A stretch of DNA of 14,298 nt from Spirochaetia bacterium (GTDB taxonomy: Bacteria; Spirochaetota; Spirochaetia; Treponematales; Breznakiellaceae): positions 1-14,298 of the forward strand of contig BOAU01000054.1 in assembly GCA_026002025.1 (NCBI GenBank), in the 5' to 3' direction. Positions 1-7,047 of this stretch are shown here, piece after piece; position 1 is the stretch's first letter, and the number at the start of each line of letters is the position of its first letter. The notes beneath the pieces are model-generated. The model saw only the letters and a list, made by a program, of their open reading frames with translations, was not told where the DNA came from and made no database searches. Position numbers and translations under genes: made by a program.

Positions 1-719
1 TCTACCTTGATTCCGGGCTCATCGGGGACATTACCTCGGTAACCGCCACCCTGAACCGGGACGCGGGGGTATTGGCGGAGTTCTTCCCGTTCACCGCCCT
101 CCCCGGCGGCGGTATCGGCCTTGATGTGGGTGTCTACTATGTCACCGCCATGCTGAGCCTCCTGGGCCCGGTAAAGGACGTATCAGGCTATGTCACCACG
201 ATCAGGCCGGAGCGGACCCATTATATCCCCAGCAAGGCGGACTTCGGCGAAAAGTTCAGGCTCCAGGCTGAAAACCTGGTGGTGGGCAGCTTCCGCTTTG
301 CCAGCGGGGTCTTCGGCAACCTGCATTTCAACTCCAGCAGCATCGGCAACGAGCGCCCGGCCATCGTGATCTTCGGTACGGAAGGCATCCTGTACCTCCC
401 CGATCCCAACCAGTTCGGCGGCGAGGTAAAGGTGGTGTTGAAAGGCCAGACCGAGCCCGTCACCCTGCCCGCTACCCACGGCTTTAAGCCCAACTCCCGG
501 GGTATCGGCCCTGCGGAACTGGCATGGTCCCTGCGGAACGGCCGAAAACCCCGGACATCCAAGGAAATGGCCTTCCACGGCCTGGAGCTGCTCCTGGGCC
601 TCTACAAGAGCTGCGAAACCCAGCAGTTCTACAAGATGACCTCCAGCTTCGAGCGCCCGAACCCCATCCCCCGCGGCTATATTGACGAGCACGTAGCGGA
701 ATCCGGACTGGCGATATAG
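1..719 (+). CDS. Gfo/Idh/MocA family oxidoreductase, C-terminal part (5' end outside window)
   Basis: The frame is open from base 3 to the TAG at 717-719, so the true start lies left of the window; the internal TTG at 72 is only the first start-like codon and is not the gene start. The visible 238 residues match the C-terminal alpha/beta domain of the Gfo/Idh/MocA family: a GGGIGLDVGVYYVTAM segment (the family's G-G-G/A-x-L-x-D-x-G-x-Y pattern), then LLGPV, a substrate-side beta-sheet with LHFNSSS and IVIFGTEGILYLPDPN, and a helical tail. These enzymes are cytosolic NAD(P)-dependent dehydrogenases acting mostly on sugars, inositols or amino sugars. The N-terminal Rossmann nucleotide-binding domain is not in view, and the substrate cannot be told. 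A strong terminator follows at once. Family call is confident, substrate unknown. Confidence 0.85.
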   Translation, partial: YLDSGLIGDITSVTATLNRDAGVLAEFFPFTALPGGGIGLDVGVYYVTAMLSLLGPVKDVSGYVTTIRPERTHYIPSKADFGEKFRLQAENLVVGSFRFASGVFGNLHFNSSSIGNERPAIVIFGTEGILYLPDPNQFGGEVKVVLKGQTEPVTLPATHGFKPNSRGIGPAELAWSLRNGRKPRTSKEMAFHGLELLLGLYKSCETQQFYKMTSSFERPNPIPRGYIDEHVAESGLAI

Positions 720-738
720 TGTAGACCTTTTTACAAGG

Positions 739-777
739 GCCCCGGGTTATGCCGCGCATAGTCCGGGGCTTTTTTTT
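739..777 (+). terminator. Rho-independent terminator after the oxidoreductase gene
   Basis: GCCCCGG at 739-745 pairs with CCGGGGC at 763-769. After a small internal mismatch, TATGC (748-752) pairs with GCATA (756-760) around a CGC loop. A run of eight T follows at 770-777. The position 20 bases after the stop codon and the GC-rich stem plus T tract are textbook. Confidence 0.9.
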
Positions 778-837
778 CCGCGTTAAATCCTTCTTTTACA
801 CTAATTTTTTAATTTTGCTCTTTTTTTTCATTTTCCC

Positions 838-867
838 TTGACAAGGGTATTCTTTATCTGATTTAAT
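838..867 (+). promoter_or_regulatory. Promoter of the beta-barrel protein gene
   Basis: A perfect -35 TTGACA (838-843) is followed after 18 bases by TTTAAT (862-867), five of six matches to the -10 consensus. The predicted transcript starts near 874 and leaves a leader of about 50 bases before the ATG at 926. Confidence 0.6.
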
Positions 868-874
868 TAGCCCA

Positions 875-905
875 GTCTAACATTATATTAGACCAAACTA
901 ACATT
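875..905 (+). promoter_or_regulatory. Operator-like inverted and direct repeats at the transcription start
   Basis: GTCTAA (875-880) and TTAGAC (888-893) form a perfect 6-bp inverted repeat with a 7-base centre. The octamer CTAACATT occurs at 877-884 and again at 898-905, 21 bases apart, about two helical turns. The repeats begin right after the predicted start of transcription, a usual place for a repressor site. The regulator is not identifiable here. Confidence 0.4.
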
Positions 906-925
906 TTTATTTCCTGGAGGAAAAG

Positions 926-1711
926 ATGAAAAGAATTGCCCTTTCGTTTCTTATGGTGAGCGCCCTCTGCGGTTTAGCCTTTGCCGAGCCGGATGCCGCG
1001 GCCAATATCGGCTTGAGCGCCGGCATCGAGTTCGGCCTTGACGCGGTTCAGGATAAGCCCATTCCCACGATCATGCCCCTGATTGCCTGGGAAAACTCCT
1101 TTGGGAACCTTGATGTTTCCGTGGAACTGGATTATGAGTTCGCTCTTGGCGATGAATTGGCCCAGGGCGGGGAATTTGATGCGGTCCTGGCCTATAATCT
1201 GCACCTGGGGGAATCAAGGACCCTGAGCATAGGCCTGGAAAACGACACCGAATTTGTTGTTGGCCCCGGGGAGGGGAACAACGCCGTTTTTGGCTGGGTA
1301 GATCCCAATGTCGGCATTACCCAGGCCCTCGGTTTTGGGGATTTATCCGCCGCCATAGGTTTTCCCATTGATTATCTACAGGAATTGAAGGCCGATGGCG
1401 CCGCGATAAGGTCCTATCTGACCCTGGCCCTTGCCTTCCCCTTTGGTCTGGGCTTTGAATTGACCGGGAACATCGGCCTGAGCGACGCGGAATACCTTGA
1501 TACGAACTTTGTCATCACCTTTGAGCGGGAATCCTTCGCCATTGGGCTGGAAATTGACGCGGATACGAAGGAATTTGACCGTTTTTCCCTCAAGCCCGGC
1601 TTTGAATATTACCTGAAGCAGTTCACCTTTTGGGCCGGGGTGGATTTGGAAGCCCTGGGCAGCGATGAAATGAACATCAAGCCCTACATCGGCGCAAAGT
1701 ACAGTTTTTGA
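926..1711 (+). CDS. Exported outer-membrane beta-barrel-like protein
   Basis: A 261-residue protein with a clear signal peptide: MKR, a hydrophobic stretch, then CGLAFA before EPDAAA, so cleavage is expected near residue 20. The mature part is rich in alternating hydrophobic/polar strands with Gly and aromatic residues (for example LDVSVELDYEFAL, FAIGLEIDA, FTFWAGVDLEAL) and ends in KYSF. A C-terminal Phe is typical of outer-membrane beta-barrel proteins recognised by BamA. GGAGG at 916-920, five bases before the ATG, supports the start. It stands alone behind its own promoter and operator-like repeats. No specific family name can be given; a porin or OmpA/OmpW-like barrel of a spirochaete is the best reading. 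Expected location is the outer membrane. Confidence 0.7.
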   Translation: MKRIALSFLMVSALCGLAFAEPDAAANIGLSAGIEFGLDAVQDKPIPTIMPLIAWENSFGNLDVSVELDYEFALGDELAQGGEFDAVLAYNLHLGESRTLSIGLENDTEFVVGPGEGNNAVFGWVDPNVGITQALGFGDLSAAIGFPIDYLQELKADGAAIRSYLTLALAFPFGLGFELTGNIGLSDAEYLDTNFVITFERESFAIGLEIDADTKEFDRFSLKPGFEYYLKQFTFWAGVDLEALGSDEMNIKPYIGAKYSF

Positions 1712-1720
1712 AAAGATGAA

Positions 1721-1749
1721 TTGACAAAGATCGCTATTTTTGGTAGGGT
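1721..1749 (+). promoter_or_regulatory. Promoter of the CAT-anticodon tRNA
   Basis: TTGACA at 1721-1726, 17-base spacer, then TAGGGT at 1744-1749. The -10 is weak against TATAAT but has the same TAG-start form as the tRNA-Gln, apt and rhuM promoters in this window. It lies 72 bases before the tRNA. A short GTCAC/GTGAC inverted repeat (1804-1819) sits between it and the tRNA. Confidence 0.6.
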
Positions 1750-1821
1750 TATTCCTGTCGGTTACGTCCCTTTGGGCCGTTTGCCGAGTGGAATGGATTT
1801 AACGTCACTTAAAGGTGACTT

Positions 1822-1894
1822 GGCGGCATAGCTCAGTTGGTAGAGCAAACGGCTCATATCCGTTGTGTCAGAGGTTCAATCCCTCTTGCCGCTA
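1822..1894 (+). tRNA. tRNA with CAT anticodon (elongator Met, or Ile2 if lysidine-modified)
   Basis: A full 73-base cloverleaf: acceptor 1822-1828 with 1887-1893, D arm GCTC/GAGC (1831-1846), anticodon stem AACGG/CCGTT with loop CTCATAT and anticodon CAT at 1855-1857, a five-base variable loop, T arm AGAGG/CCTCT with loop TTCAATC, and discriminator A1894. CCA is not encoded. It lacks the initiator features (three G-C pairs in the anticodon stem, a mismatch at 1-72), so it is elongator Met or the Ile2 isoacceptor read after lysidine modification; sequence alone does not settle which. The first pair is G1-U72. Its 3' side is next to foreign-looking, AT-rich DNA. Confidence 0.93.
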
Positions 1895-1897
1895 AAA

Positions 1898-1936
1898 CGT
1901 AATTCTTTGTGGTATAAAGAATTACGACAATACCAC
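1898..1936. repeat. Perfect 11-bp hairpin with a loop complementary to its own 3' flank
   Basis: CGTAATTCTTT (1898-1908) and AAAGAATTACG (1916-1926) are perfect reverse complements around the seven-base loop GTGGTAT (1909-1915). The flank ATACCAC (1930-1936) is the exact complement of that loop, so an H-type pseudoknot or an alternative stem is possible. On the minus strand the stem is preceded by the stop of the hsdS remnant and followed by TTTT, so it may terminate that transcript; on the plus strand it begins three bases after the tRNA. Base pairing is seen directly; function is not known. Confidence 0.6.
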
Positions 1937-2068
1937 CCTAAAAAAGACCAACAAAACAGAAGCGGGTTCGTCTTTTGTATCCTGTGGAACAAGCTTCCCC
2001 TCCACCGCTATTTGCAGGATAGAGCTTTTAAGCTGTTGGGCAGTTAAGCGGGATTGGATTTTAGTCAT
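1922..2068 (-). pseudogene. hsdS: Truncated type I restriction specificity subunit (HsdS), N-terminal remnant
   Basis: A 48-codon reading frame starts at ATG 2068-2066 and stops at TAA 1924-1922. Its first 40 residues (MTKIQSRLTA, then QLKSSILQIAVEGKLVPQD, then KDEPASVLL) read like the conserved start of type I HsdS proteins, where a helix with ILQ-A-x-x-GKLVPQ-x-x-x-DEPAS leads into the first DNA-recognition domain. After EPASVLL the match is lost (VFFRVVLS, stop), so more than 300 residues of a normal specificity subunit are missing. AAGGGA lies just upstream, and the ATG overlaps the end of rhuM by eight bases (ATGACTAA), the arrangement expected for a translationally coupled operon. It cannot bind DNA or support restriction by itself. 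The break point lies next to the hairpin and tRNA. Confidence 0.8.
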
Positions 2069-3149
2069 TAATTCCCTTTTTCGCCTTCGAACCTTCGGTT
2101 CGATTTGACTTTGTGGTTAAATATTCTTCTTTTAATAGAATCTTATCAAAGTCTGATATATACAATCTGTCCTGCACAATACGGTATTTTTCGAACTCAG
2201 TCTCAGCGAATGCTTTTGCAATTTCGGCAGTCACACGTCCGCTGTCAAGCAAAATTTCACGTTCGTTAAAGTCTAAAAATTTATCAAGCCGTTCTGCCCA
2301 GTCCTGCATGGTTATAGGGATTTTCCGTTTCGCCATATCCTCTGCGTAATCCAAATACATGGTAACAATTCGCTCAAGAGAAGAAAGCTCTTCTTCGCTC
2401 AAATAATTCTTGGCTATGGATACATCATATTTTTGAATTAATCCATCCGGCGCCGCCTTCCAACTTGTAAGCCCCATGTTCTGTTTTTCCGCATTGGCCC
2501 GTTCAACAATAACTTCCGCAGCAGTATGGCCATGAATTGCCCAGTGGAGTTTGTTCTGCACCTTTGCAAAAAATTTCTTGGTTGTTTTTGCTGTTTTATC
2601 ATAATCCATACTTGTAGCGTAAATATCGGTGATTTTTTGGTAAAATTTGCGTTCCGATAGTCGTATACTGCGTATGCGTTCTAATTGTTCTTCAAAATAT
2701 TTATCGGTTAGAATCGAACCTCCTTCTTTAATGCGTTCATCGTCCATAACATAGGCTTTTATAGTATATTCTTTTATTATTTCATTAGCCCATTTGCGAA
2801 ATTGCACAGCCCTGATTGAGTTTACCTTAAACCCTACAGAGATAATCATTTGAAGATTATAATGCTCAATTTCCCGCTCAATCTGACGGCTGCCCTCAGT
2901 TTGAACTATTCGAAATTTTCGAATAGTTGCTTCTTTTTGTAATTCGCTATCATTAAACACTTTTTTGATGTGATAATTGATAGTATTGACTTCAACATCA
3001 TACAGCGTGGCAAGCATTTTTTGCGTAAGCCAGACATTTTCATCAGCATATATCGCTTCAACACCACCCTCTCCCGTTGCCGCAACGAAGGTAAGGTATT
3101 CCGCCGCCGAACTGCGTATGGTTATTTCCTGTTTTTTCTTGTTTCCCAT
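2061..3149 (-). CDS. rhuM: RhuM (virulence_RhuM) family protein
   Basis: About 362 residues, near the usual family length, with typical RhuM blocks: VWLTQKMLATLYDVEVNTI (helix-turn-helix-like, about residues 39-57), RKFRIVQTEGSRQ, HYNLQMIISVGFKVNS, then RAVQFRKWAN, a middle helical part, HGHTAAEVI, and ANAEKQNMGLTSWK. RhuM was named from a Salmonella pathogenicity island; its biochemical role is not settled, but homologues often sit inside type I restriction-modification operons next to hsdS. Here the next gene on the same strand is an hsdS stump, which fits that context. Base composition is visibly more AT-rich than the neighbours, suggesting transfer. A TTG at 3152 directly precedes the ATG at 3149; ATG is preferred. 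The SD sequence is weak. No hsdM or hsdR is in view. Confidence 0.88.
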   Translation of the reverse strand: MGNKKKQEITIRSSAAEYLTFVAATGEGGVEAIYADENVWLTQKMLATLYDVEVNTINYHIKKVFNDSELQKEATIRKFRIVQTEGSRQIEREIEHYNLQMIISVGFKVNSIRAVQFRKWANEIIKEYTIKAYVMDDERIKEGGSILTDKYFEEQLERIRSIRLSERKFYQKITDIYATSMDYDKTAKTTKKFFAKVQNKLHWAIHGHTAAEVIVERANAEKQNMGLTSWKAAPDGLIQKYDVSIAKNYLSEEELSSLERIVTMYLDYAEDMAKRKIPITMQDWAERLDKFLDFNEREILLDSGRVTAEIAKAFAETEFEKYRIVQDRLYISDFDKILLKEEYLTTKSNRTEGSKAKKGIND

Positions 3150-3178
3150 CAAAATCTGCTCTTTATCCCACTTAATTT

Positions 3179-3207
3179 ATCCTACCATAAGTAGGGGATT
3201 TATGCAA
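3179..3207 (-). promoter_or_regulatory. rhuM promoter with overlapping palindrome
   Basis: Read on the minus strand, TTGCAT (3207-3202) and TAGGAT (3184-3179) are separated by exactly 17 bases. A perfect palindrome CCTAC-cataa-GTAGG (3181-3195) covers the -10 and spacer, a placement that would let a bound protein block the polymerase. The start codon is about 30 bases away. Confidence 0.5.
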
Positions 3208-3246
3208 TTTAGTCTTACGCAGAAATTTATTCGTAGGGTATTTGAT

Positions 3247-4566
3247 TTAAACAAGGGACAGTTTCAATTCCTTCATCAATTCCTCAAGCTCAACAGTAAT
3301 AAACGCGATAGAAAAGTCCGCGCTTCCGTAGGGGATGATAAGCCGGCCCTCGTGGACAATGGAGCCGCAGGTGTAGACCACGTTGGGCACATAGCCGGTC
3401 CGCTCCCGTTCGCCCGGTGAAAGTAAGGGTTCCGGTAATCTGCCGATAAGCTTTGCGGGATCATTCTTGTCCAGCAGCAGCGCCCCGATGGAGTAACGCC
3501 GCAGTGATCCCACCCCGTGGGTCAGGACCAGCCAGCCTTCGTCCAGTTCGATGGGGGAACCGCAGTTCCCTATCTGCATAAATTCCCAGGGGAAGATGGG
3601 GGCGGCGATTTTTTCCGCTTCGTTCCACACATGGAGATCATCAGAAAACATGATATAGAGGCTCTCGCCGTCCACCCGGGAAAGCATGGCGTACCGGCCC
3701 TTGATCTTCCGGGGGAAGAGGGCCATCCCTTTGTTCAGGGCCATTGTGCCTGTGATATTCCGCATGTTGAATTGCAGAAAATCTGTGGTCTCGATCATTT
3801 TTGGGAAAATATTTTTTCCGTCGTAGGCCGTGTAGGTGGCGTAATAACAGATAGTCCCGTCATCATTTACAAAGCGGACAAACCGGGCGTCCTCGATGCC
3901 GTTCCGTTCATCAGGGGAAACCGGAAAGAGGAGCCGTTCCGAAATGGGCGTCTCTTTGCGGAACCTTATTTCCGTGCTCCCGTTCCCGGATTCCATCTTC
4001 CCCGGTATTGCCGTCTTCCGCACCGGATCGATGTGGACTTCCCCCGTCGCATTGATAAGGCCGGTCCTGAACGAGATCGATGACACATGCCCTTCGCCCA
4101 CAGACCGGGTGCTCAGGATAAAGCGCAGTTCCGCTGCATGCGGCGATTCTACGTGTAGTTCCGCTGTGGAAGTTTGAACCGGCGCCTGCACAATTGATGG
4201 GTTAAAAAGGGCCGTGGCCTCAAAGGCGTATTCGGAGGTAAAGTAGGCCCCCGCGAGGAGCCGGGCTTCCGCGGGGCCGGATTCCAAAGGACTCCGCGCT
4301 GGATGTTCAGGCGATAAGTCCGCCTCTTCATCCAGGTCCTTTTGTGCCATGCGGTAATGTTCCTTGAGCCGTTCCACAAAGTCCCCATGATCGGAGCTGA
4401 ATACGCTAATCACCTGCTCAAGCTCCTGGTGTATTTCTTCTTCCCCCATGGCGCTTATCCGATCGATAATTGCCCGGATACGCTCTGCGGTGGGCACAAA
4501 GGGGCGGATCACCAATCGGGCGTAGTCGGGCCGTAAATTCGGTTTGCCGAGATGGGTCACTTGCAT
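3247..4566 (-). CDS. GH130-family beta-mannoside phosphorylase/hydrolase-like protein
   Basis: A 439-residue cytosolic protein without signal peptide. The C-terminal half has the five-bladed beta-propeller hallmarks of GH130: GIEDARFVRF (223-232, the G-x-E-D-x-R motif; D226 is the candidate general acid), CYYATYTAYDG (240-250), KGMALFPRKIKGRY (279-292), and near the end GYVPNVVYTCGSIVHEG (391-407) followed by LIIPYGSAD. GH130 members cleave beta-mannosides by phosphorolysis or hydrolysis, acting on linkages such as Man-beta-1,4-Glc or beta-1,2-mannan; the linkage cannot be read here. The N-terminal 200 residues are longer than in the short phosphorylases and hold a helical segment (about 27-85). 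Its ATG shares one base with the stop of the upstream glycosyltransferase gene, so translation is probably coupled and the pair likely works on one glycan. Confidence 0.85.
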   Translation of the reverse strand: MQVTHLGKPNLRPDYARLVIRPFVPTAERIRAIIDRISAMGEEEIHQELEQVISVFSSDHGDFVERLKEHYRMAQKDLDEEADLSPEHPARSPLESGPAEARLLAGAYFTSEYAFEATALFNPSIVQAPVQTSTAELHVESPHAAELRFILSTRSVGEGHVSSISFRTGLINATGEVHIDPVRKTAIPGKMESGNGSTEIRFRKETPISERLLFPVSPDERNGIEDARFVRFVNDDGTICYYATYTAYDGKNIFPKMIETTDFLQFNMRNITGTMALNKGMALFPRKIKGRYAMLSRVDGESLYIMFSDDLHVWNEAEKIAAPIFPWEFMQIGNCGSPIELDEGWLVLTHGVGSLRRYSIGALLLDKNDPAKLIGRLPEPLLSPGERERTGYVPNVVYTCGSIVHEGRLIIPYGSADFSIAFITVELEELMKELKLSLV

Positions 4567-6938
4567 TAGGCCTTGCCCCCAATGGGCTCTCCCGGAGGGG
4601 AACCTCGGCCCAAGCTTCCCGCAGGGAAGCAGGTCTCGGCCACAGGTTCCAAAAGGATGCGCTTTTCCGCTTCCTTCATTTCCGCCAGGGCGATCTGGAA
4701 TGCCAGGGTCGATTCGGCGCCCTCATTCTGATTGAGCCGGTCCACGTGGAGGCCGTCGCGGCAGCCCCCGCTGGCGGCGTCAAACACAAAGAGGGAAAGA
4801 TCGTTTCCCCCTAAGTACCAGCGGAAGGCCCGCTGGGCTTCCCGGTACCAGAACAGGTCCCCGGAGATGCGGCATGCCTCCAGGCACGCGGAAATGGCGG
4901 AATTGGCCTCCAGGGGTTGCTGATCAAAGAGCGGTTTTTCTTCGCCCCTGTTGTACACCCGGTCGCTCCCGATGGGACGGAAATGGCCCTGGGGGCTGGT
5001 CTGGATTTCCATGAGCCATTTGAGGGATGCCATTCCCGCTTCAAGCATTTCTTCGTTACCCGTGCTGCTGCCGCTCCTGATAAGGGCATGGGAAAGTTTT
5101 GCGTTATCGTAGGTCAGATACGATTCAAACCAGGGCCATTCCGGGCTTGCATTTTTTTTGTAAAGGCTGAAGAGCCGCAGGGCCAGTTCTTCCCGGATGC
5201 CCTCCGCCAGACGGTCCCCGGAAAAACGCTCAAGGTATTCGTGGATGGCAATGATACTGAGCGCCCAGGCCCGGGGCGAGCTGAATTGGGTCACAATCGG
5301 CAGCCCCTGTTCAAACAGTTTTGCCGCGGTTCCCTGGAAACCGGGATTGCCGGATCTTCCGAGGCAGACCCCCAGCGCCCAGAGCACCCTGCCGTGGCTG
5401 TCCTCGGACGCGGCTTCCCGCACCCAGGACCGGTCATAGTTGAGGAAATTTTTGAACCGTCCGGAACTTTCATCGTAGGCGTATTGAAGCAGCCCCAAAT
5501 AGATGCCGGCGAGGCGGCCGAATTCAGGATTTTCCTCATCAGCCTGGGCGGCGAGGAGGATCATCAGGATAAGGGCCCGGGCGTTATCGTCGGCGCAGTA
5601 ACCTTCGTTGTAATTGGGCACCGTGTAGACCGCGTGCTGGAATATGCCCGTGTCATCGGTAAGCCGTTTGATGTGGTCCAGCTTGAGTTTGGGCAGCTCG
5701 TTTTGTTCCTCCTCTGAAAAGAGCCCCCCGAGGGGCCCCCCCTGGGCGCCGGGGCGGACCCCTTGGGGGTGGGTGATCTGATTCTGGCGGCTTACCCGGG
5801 CTTCGGTAAAAAGTTCTACATACTTCCGGGCCACATTGGGCCAGGTCATTTCCCGGCCCGCCAGGTATGCGTTCTTCCGCATGGCGTTCCGCTCCGTCTC
5901 GTTGGATGCAAGGCGGATCACCGCCTCGGCGATGGCCTCAGGCGATCTAAAGGGCACCAGGATACCCCGGCCATCGGCGAGCAGTTCCGCGGCGTGCCAG
6001 TAGGGGGTGGAGATGATCGCGTTTCCGATGCCGAAAGAGTAGGCCAGGGTGCCGGAGGTGATCTGTTCTTCATACAAATAGGGGGTGATGTAGATATCCG
6101 CCATCACCAGGAATTCCTTGAGTTCATCGGCGCTGACAAAGCGGTTGCGGAAGAGGACGTGCTTTTCCAAATGGAGTTCCGTTGTAAGCTGCTGCAATGA
6201 AAGCCGGTAGGCTTCCCCCTCGTGGCGGATAAGCCCCGGATGGGTCACCCCCAGGACAATGTAAACTGTTTCCGGTTTTACCTTGATGATCTCAGGCAGG
6301 GAGCGGATCACCTGCTCAATCCCCTTATTGGGGGAGAGAAGTCCGAAGGTGAGGAGCACGGTTTTTTCCGCGAGATCGTACTGGGCCTTGTAAAAGCTGG
6401 GATCGATAAAGGGCATGTCGGGGATGCCGTGGGGGATGAGCCGTACCTTGCTTAGGGGTACATTGTAAACAGAAGAGATCAGCTCCACCGCCTTTTCGGT
6501 CATCACCACCACAAAACTGGAACGGTCGGCGATTTCCCCAAGGATGCGCCGCTGCCTGCTGCTGGGGTTTTGCATGATCGTGTGCAGGGTGGTGACAATG
6601 GGCATCCTCAGTTTACGGATCAGGGAAAGGATGAATATCCCGTCGTCCCCGCCGAAGATCCCGTATTCATGCTGTAAACAGACGATGTCCGGGTTGTTGC
6701 TGTTGAGGAAGTCCGCCGCCCGCCGGTAGGACTCAAGGTTTTTCTCCTCAATTTCGAAGCGCACCCGGTCGGGGTAATCGTAGCCTTCGCTTATGTCGGT
6801 GATGGGCACGGCAAAACAGGACAGCCCCGGCCTGACCGCAGCAACGGATTCGCAAAGGCTGGTGGTAAAGGTGGCGATCCCACACTGGCGGGGCAGGTAA
6901 TTTCCGATAAAGGCAATATTCAGGATAAAGTTGTTCAT
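4566..6938 (-). CDS. GT4 glycosyltransferase fused to a C-terminal alpha/alpha-barrel-like domain
   Basis: 790 residues in two parts. Residues 1-385 are a GT-B fold GT4 transferase: LNIAFIGNYLPRQCGIATF (sugar-acceptor loop), DIVCLQHEYGIFGG, VTTLHT, LIPHGIPD (167-174), LLTFGLLSPNKGIEQVI (donor-domain start, 195-211) and ITPYLYEEQITSGTLAYSFG. In this last block the first Glu of the usual E-x7-E is present but the second is replaced. A Pro/Gly-rich linker follows, then residues 410-790 with repeated helix pairs (NYNEGYCADDNARALILMI, SHGRVLWALGVCLG, SSPRAWALSIIAIHEYL, ANSAISACLEACR), like an (alpha/alpha)6 glycosidase or terpenoid-type barrel. GGGAGGA lies eight bases before the ATG. Cytosolic; donor and acceptor are unknown. 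Paired with the GH130 gene, it may build or remodel a mannose-containing glycan. Confidence 0.85.
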   Translation of the reverse strand: MNNFILNIAFIGNYLPRQCGIATFTTSLCESVAAVRPGLSCFAVPITDISEGYDYPDRVRFEIEEKNLESYRRAADFLNSNNPDIVCLQHEYGIFGGDDGIFILSLIRKLRMPIVTTLHTIMQNPSSRQRRILGEIADRSSFVVVMTEKAVELISSVYNVPLSKVRLIPHGIPDMPFIDPSFYKAQYDLAEKTVLLTFGLLSPNKGIEQVIRSLPEIIKVKPETVYIVLGVTHPGLIRHEGEAYRLSLQQLTTELHLEKHVLFRNRFVSADELKEFLVMADIYITPYLYEEQITSGTLAYSFGIGNAIISTPYWHAAELLADGRGILVPFRSPEAIAEAVIRLASNETERNAMRKNAYLAGREMTWPNVARKYVELFTEARVSRQNQITHPQGVRPGAQGGPLGGLFSEEEQNELPKLKLDHIKRLTDDTGIFQHAVYTVPNYNEGYCADDNARALILMILLAAQADEENPEFGRLAGIYLGLLQYAYDESSGRFKNFLNYDRSWVREAASEDSHGRVLWALGVCLGRSGNPGFQGTAAKLFEQGLPIVTQFSSPRAWALSIIAIHEYLERFSGDRLAEGIREELALRLFSLYKKNASPEWPWFESYLTYDNAKLSHALIRSGSSTGNEEMLEAGMASLKWLMEIQTSPQGHFRPIGSDRVYNRGEEKPLFDQQPLEANSAISACLEACRISGDLFWYREAQRAFRWYLGGNDLSLFVFDAASGGCRDGLHVDRLNQNEGAESTLAFQIALAEMKEAEKRILLEPVAETCFPAGSLGRGSPPGEPIGGKA

Positions 6939-6944
6939 TCAGTC

Positions 6945-7002
6945 CTCCCGGAGAATCTCCGGGGAGATTCCAAAACAGGCTCCCGGTATTAAGCATTACC
7001 GG
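6945..7002 (-). promoter_or_regulatory. Leader hairpins, one masking the SD of the GT4-GH130 operon
   Basis: Two mutually exclusive hairpins can form. A: GAATCTCC (6953-6960) with GGAGATTC (6963-6970). B: CTCCCGGAG (6945-6953) with CTCCGGGGAG (6957-6966, one bulged base), which takes up most of the minus-strand SD (complement of 6943-6949). A third hairpin, CCGGTA (6983-6988) with TACCGG (6997-7002), lies upstream in the leader. The layout would permit translational control; no known riboswitch class is recognised. Confidence 0.4.
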
Positions 7003-7047
7003 AAACACAAATGGCGGAACTGAATGCTAATCAGTCTATATTCCTAT

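Noticed and set aside
183..692. Long minus-strand frame opposite the oxidoreductase gene
   Set aside because: It is a GC-rich shadow of the real coding strand; the plus-strand product has clear family motifs.
1865..2047. Plus-strand frame of 60 codons
   Set aside because: It starts inside the tRNA and runs antisense to the hsdS remnant; no SD and no recognisable protein.
2087..2103. Perfect 7-bp palindrome near the end of rhuM as a terminator
   Set aside because: TCGAACC-ttc-GGTTCGA lies within the coding region and is followed by the SD and start of the hsdS remnant rather than a T run.
3150..3152. TTG start for rhuM
   Set aside because: The next codon is an ATG; the weak SD region does not favour the TTG, so the ATG is the simpler choice.
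1822..3250. Genomic island bounded by attachment repeats at the CAT tRNA
   Set aside because: No second copy of the tRNA 3' end was seen after rhuM or elsewhere in the window, and no integrase gene is present.
4917..5717. 266-codon plus-strand frame opposite the glycosyltransferase gene
   Set aside because: It is antisense to the conserved C-terminal domain, with low-complexity shadow-like composition and no SD.
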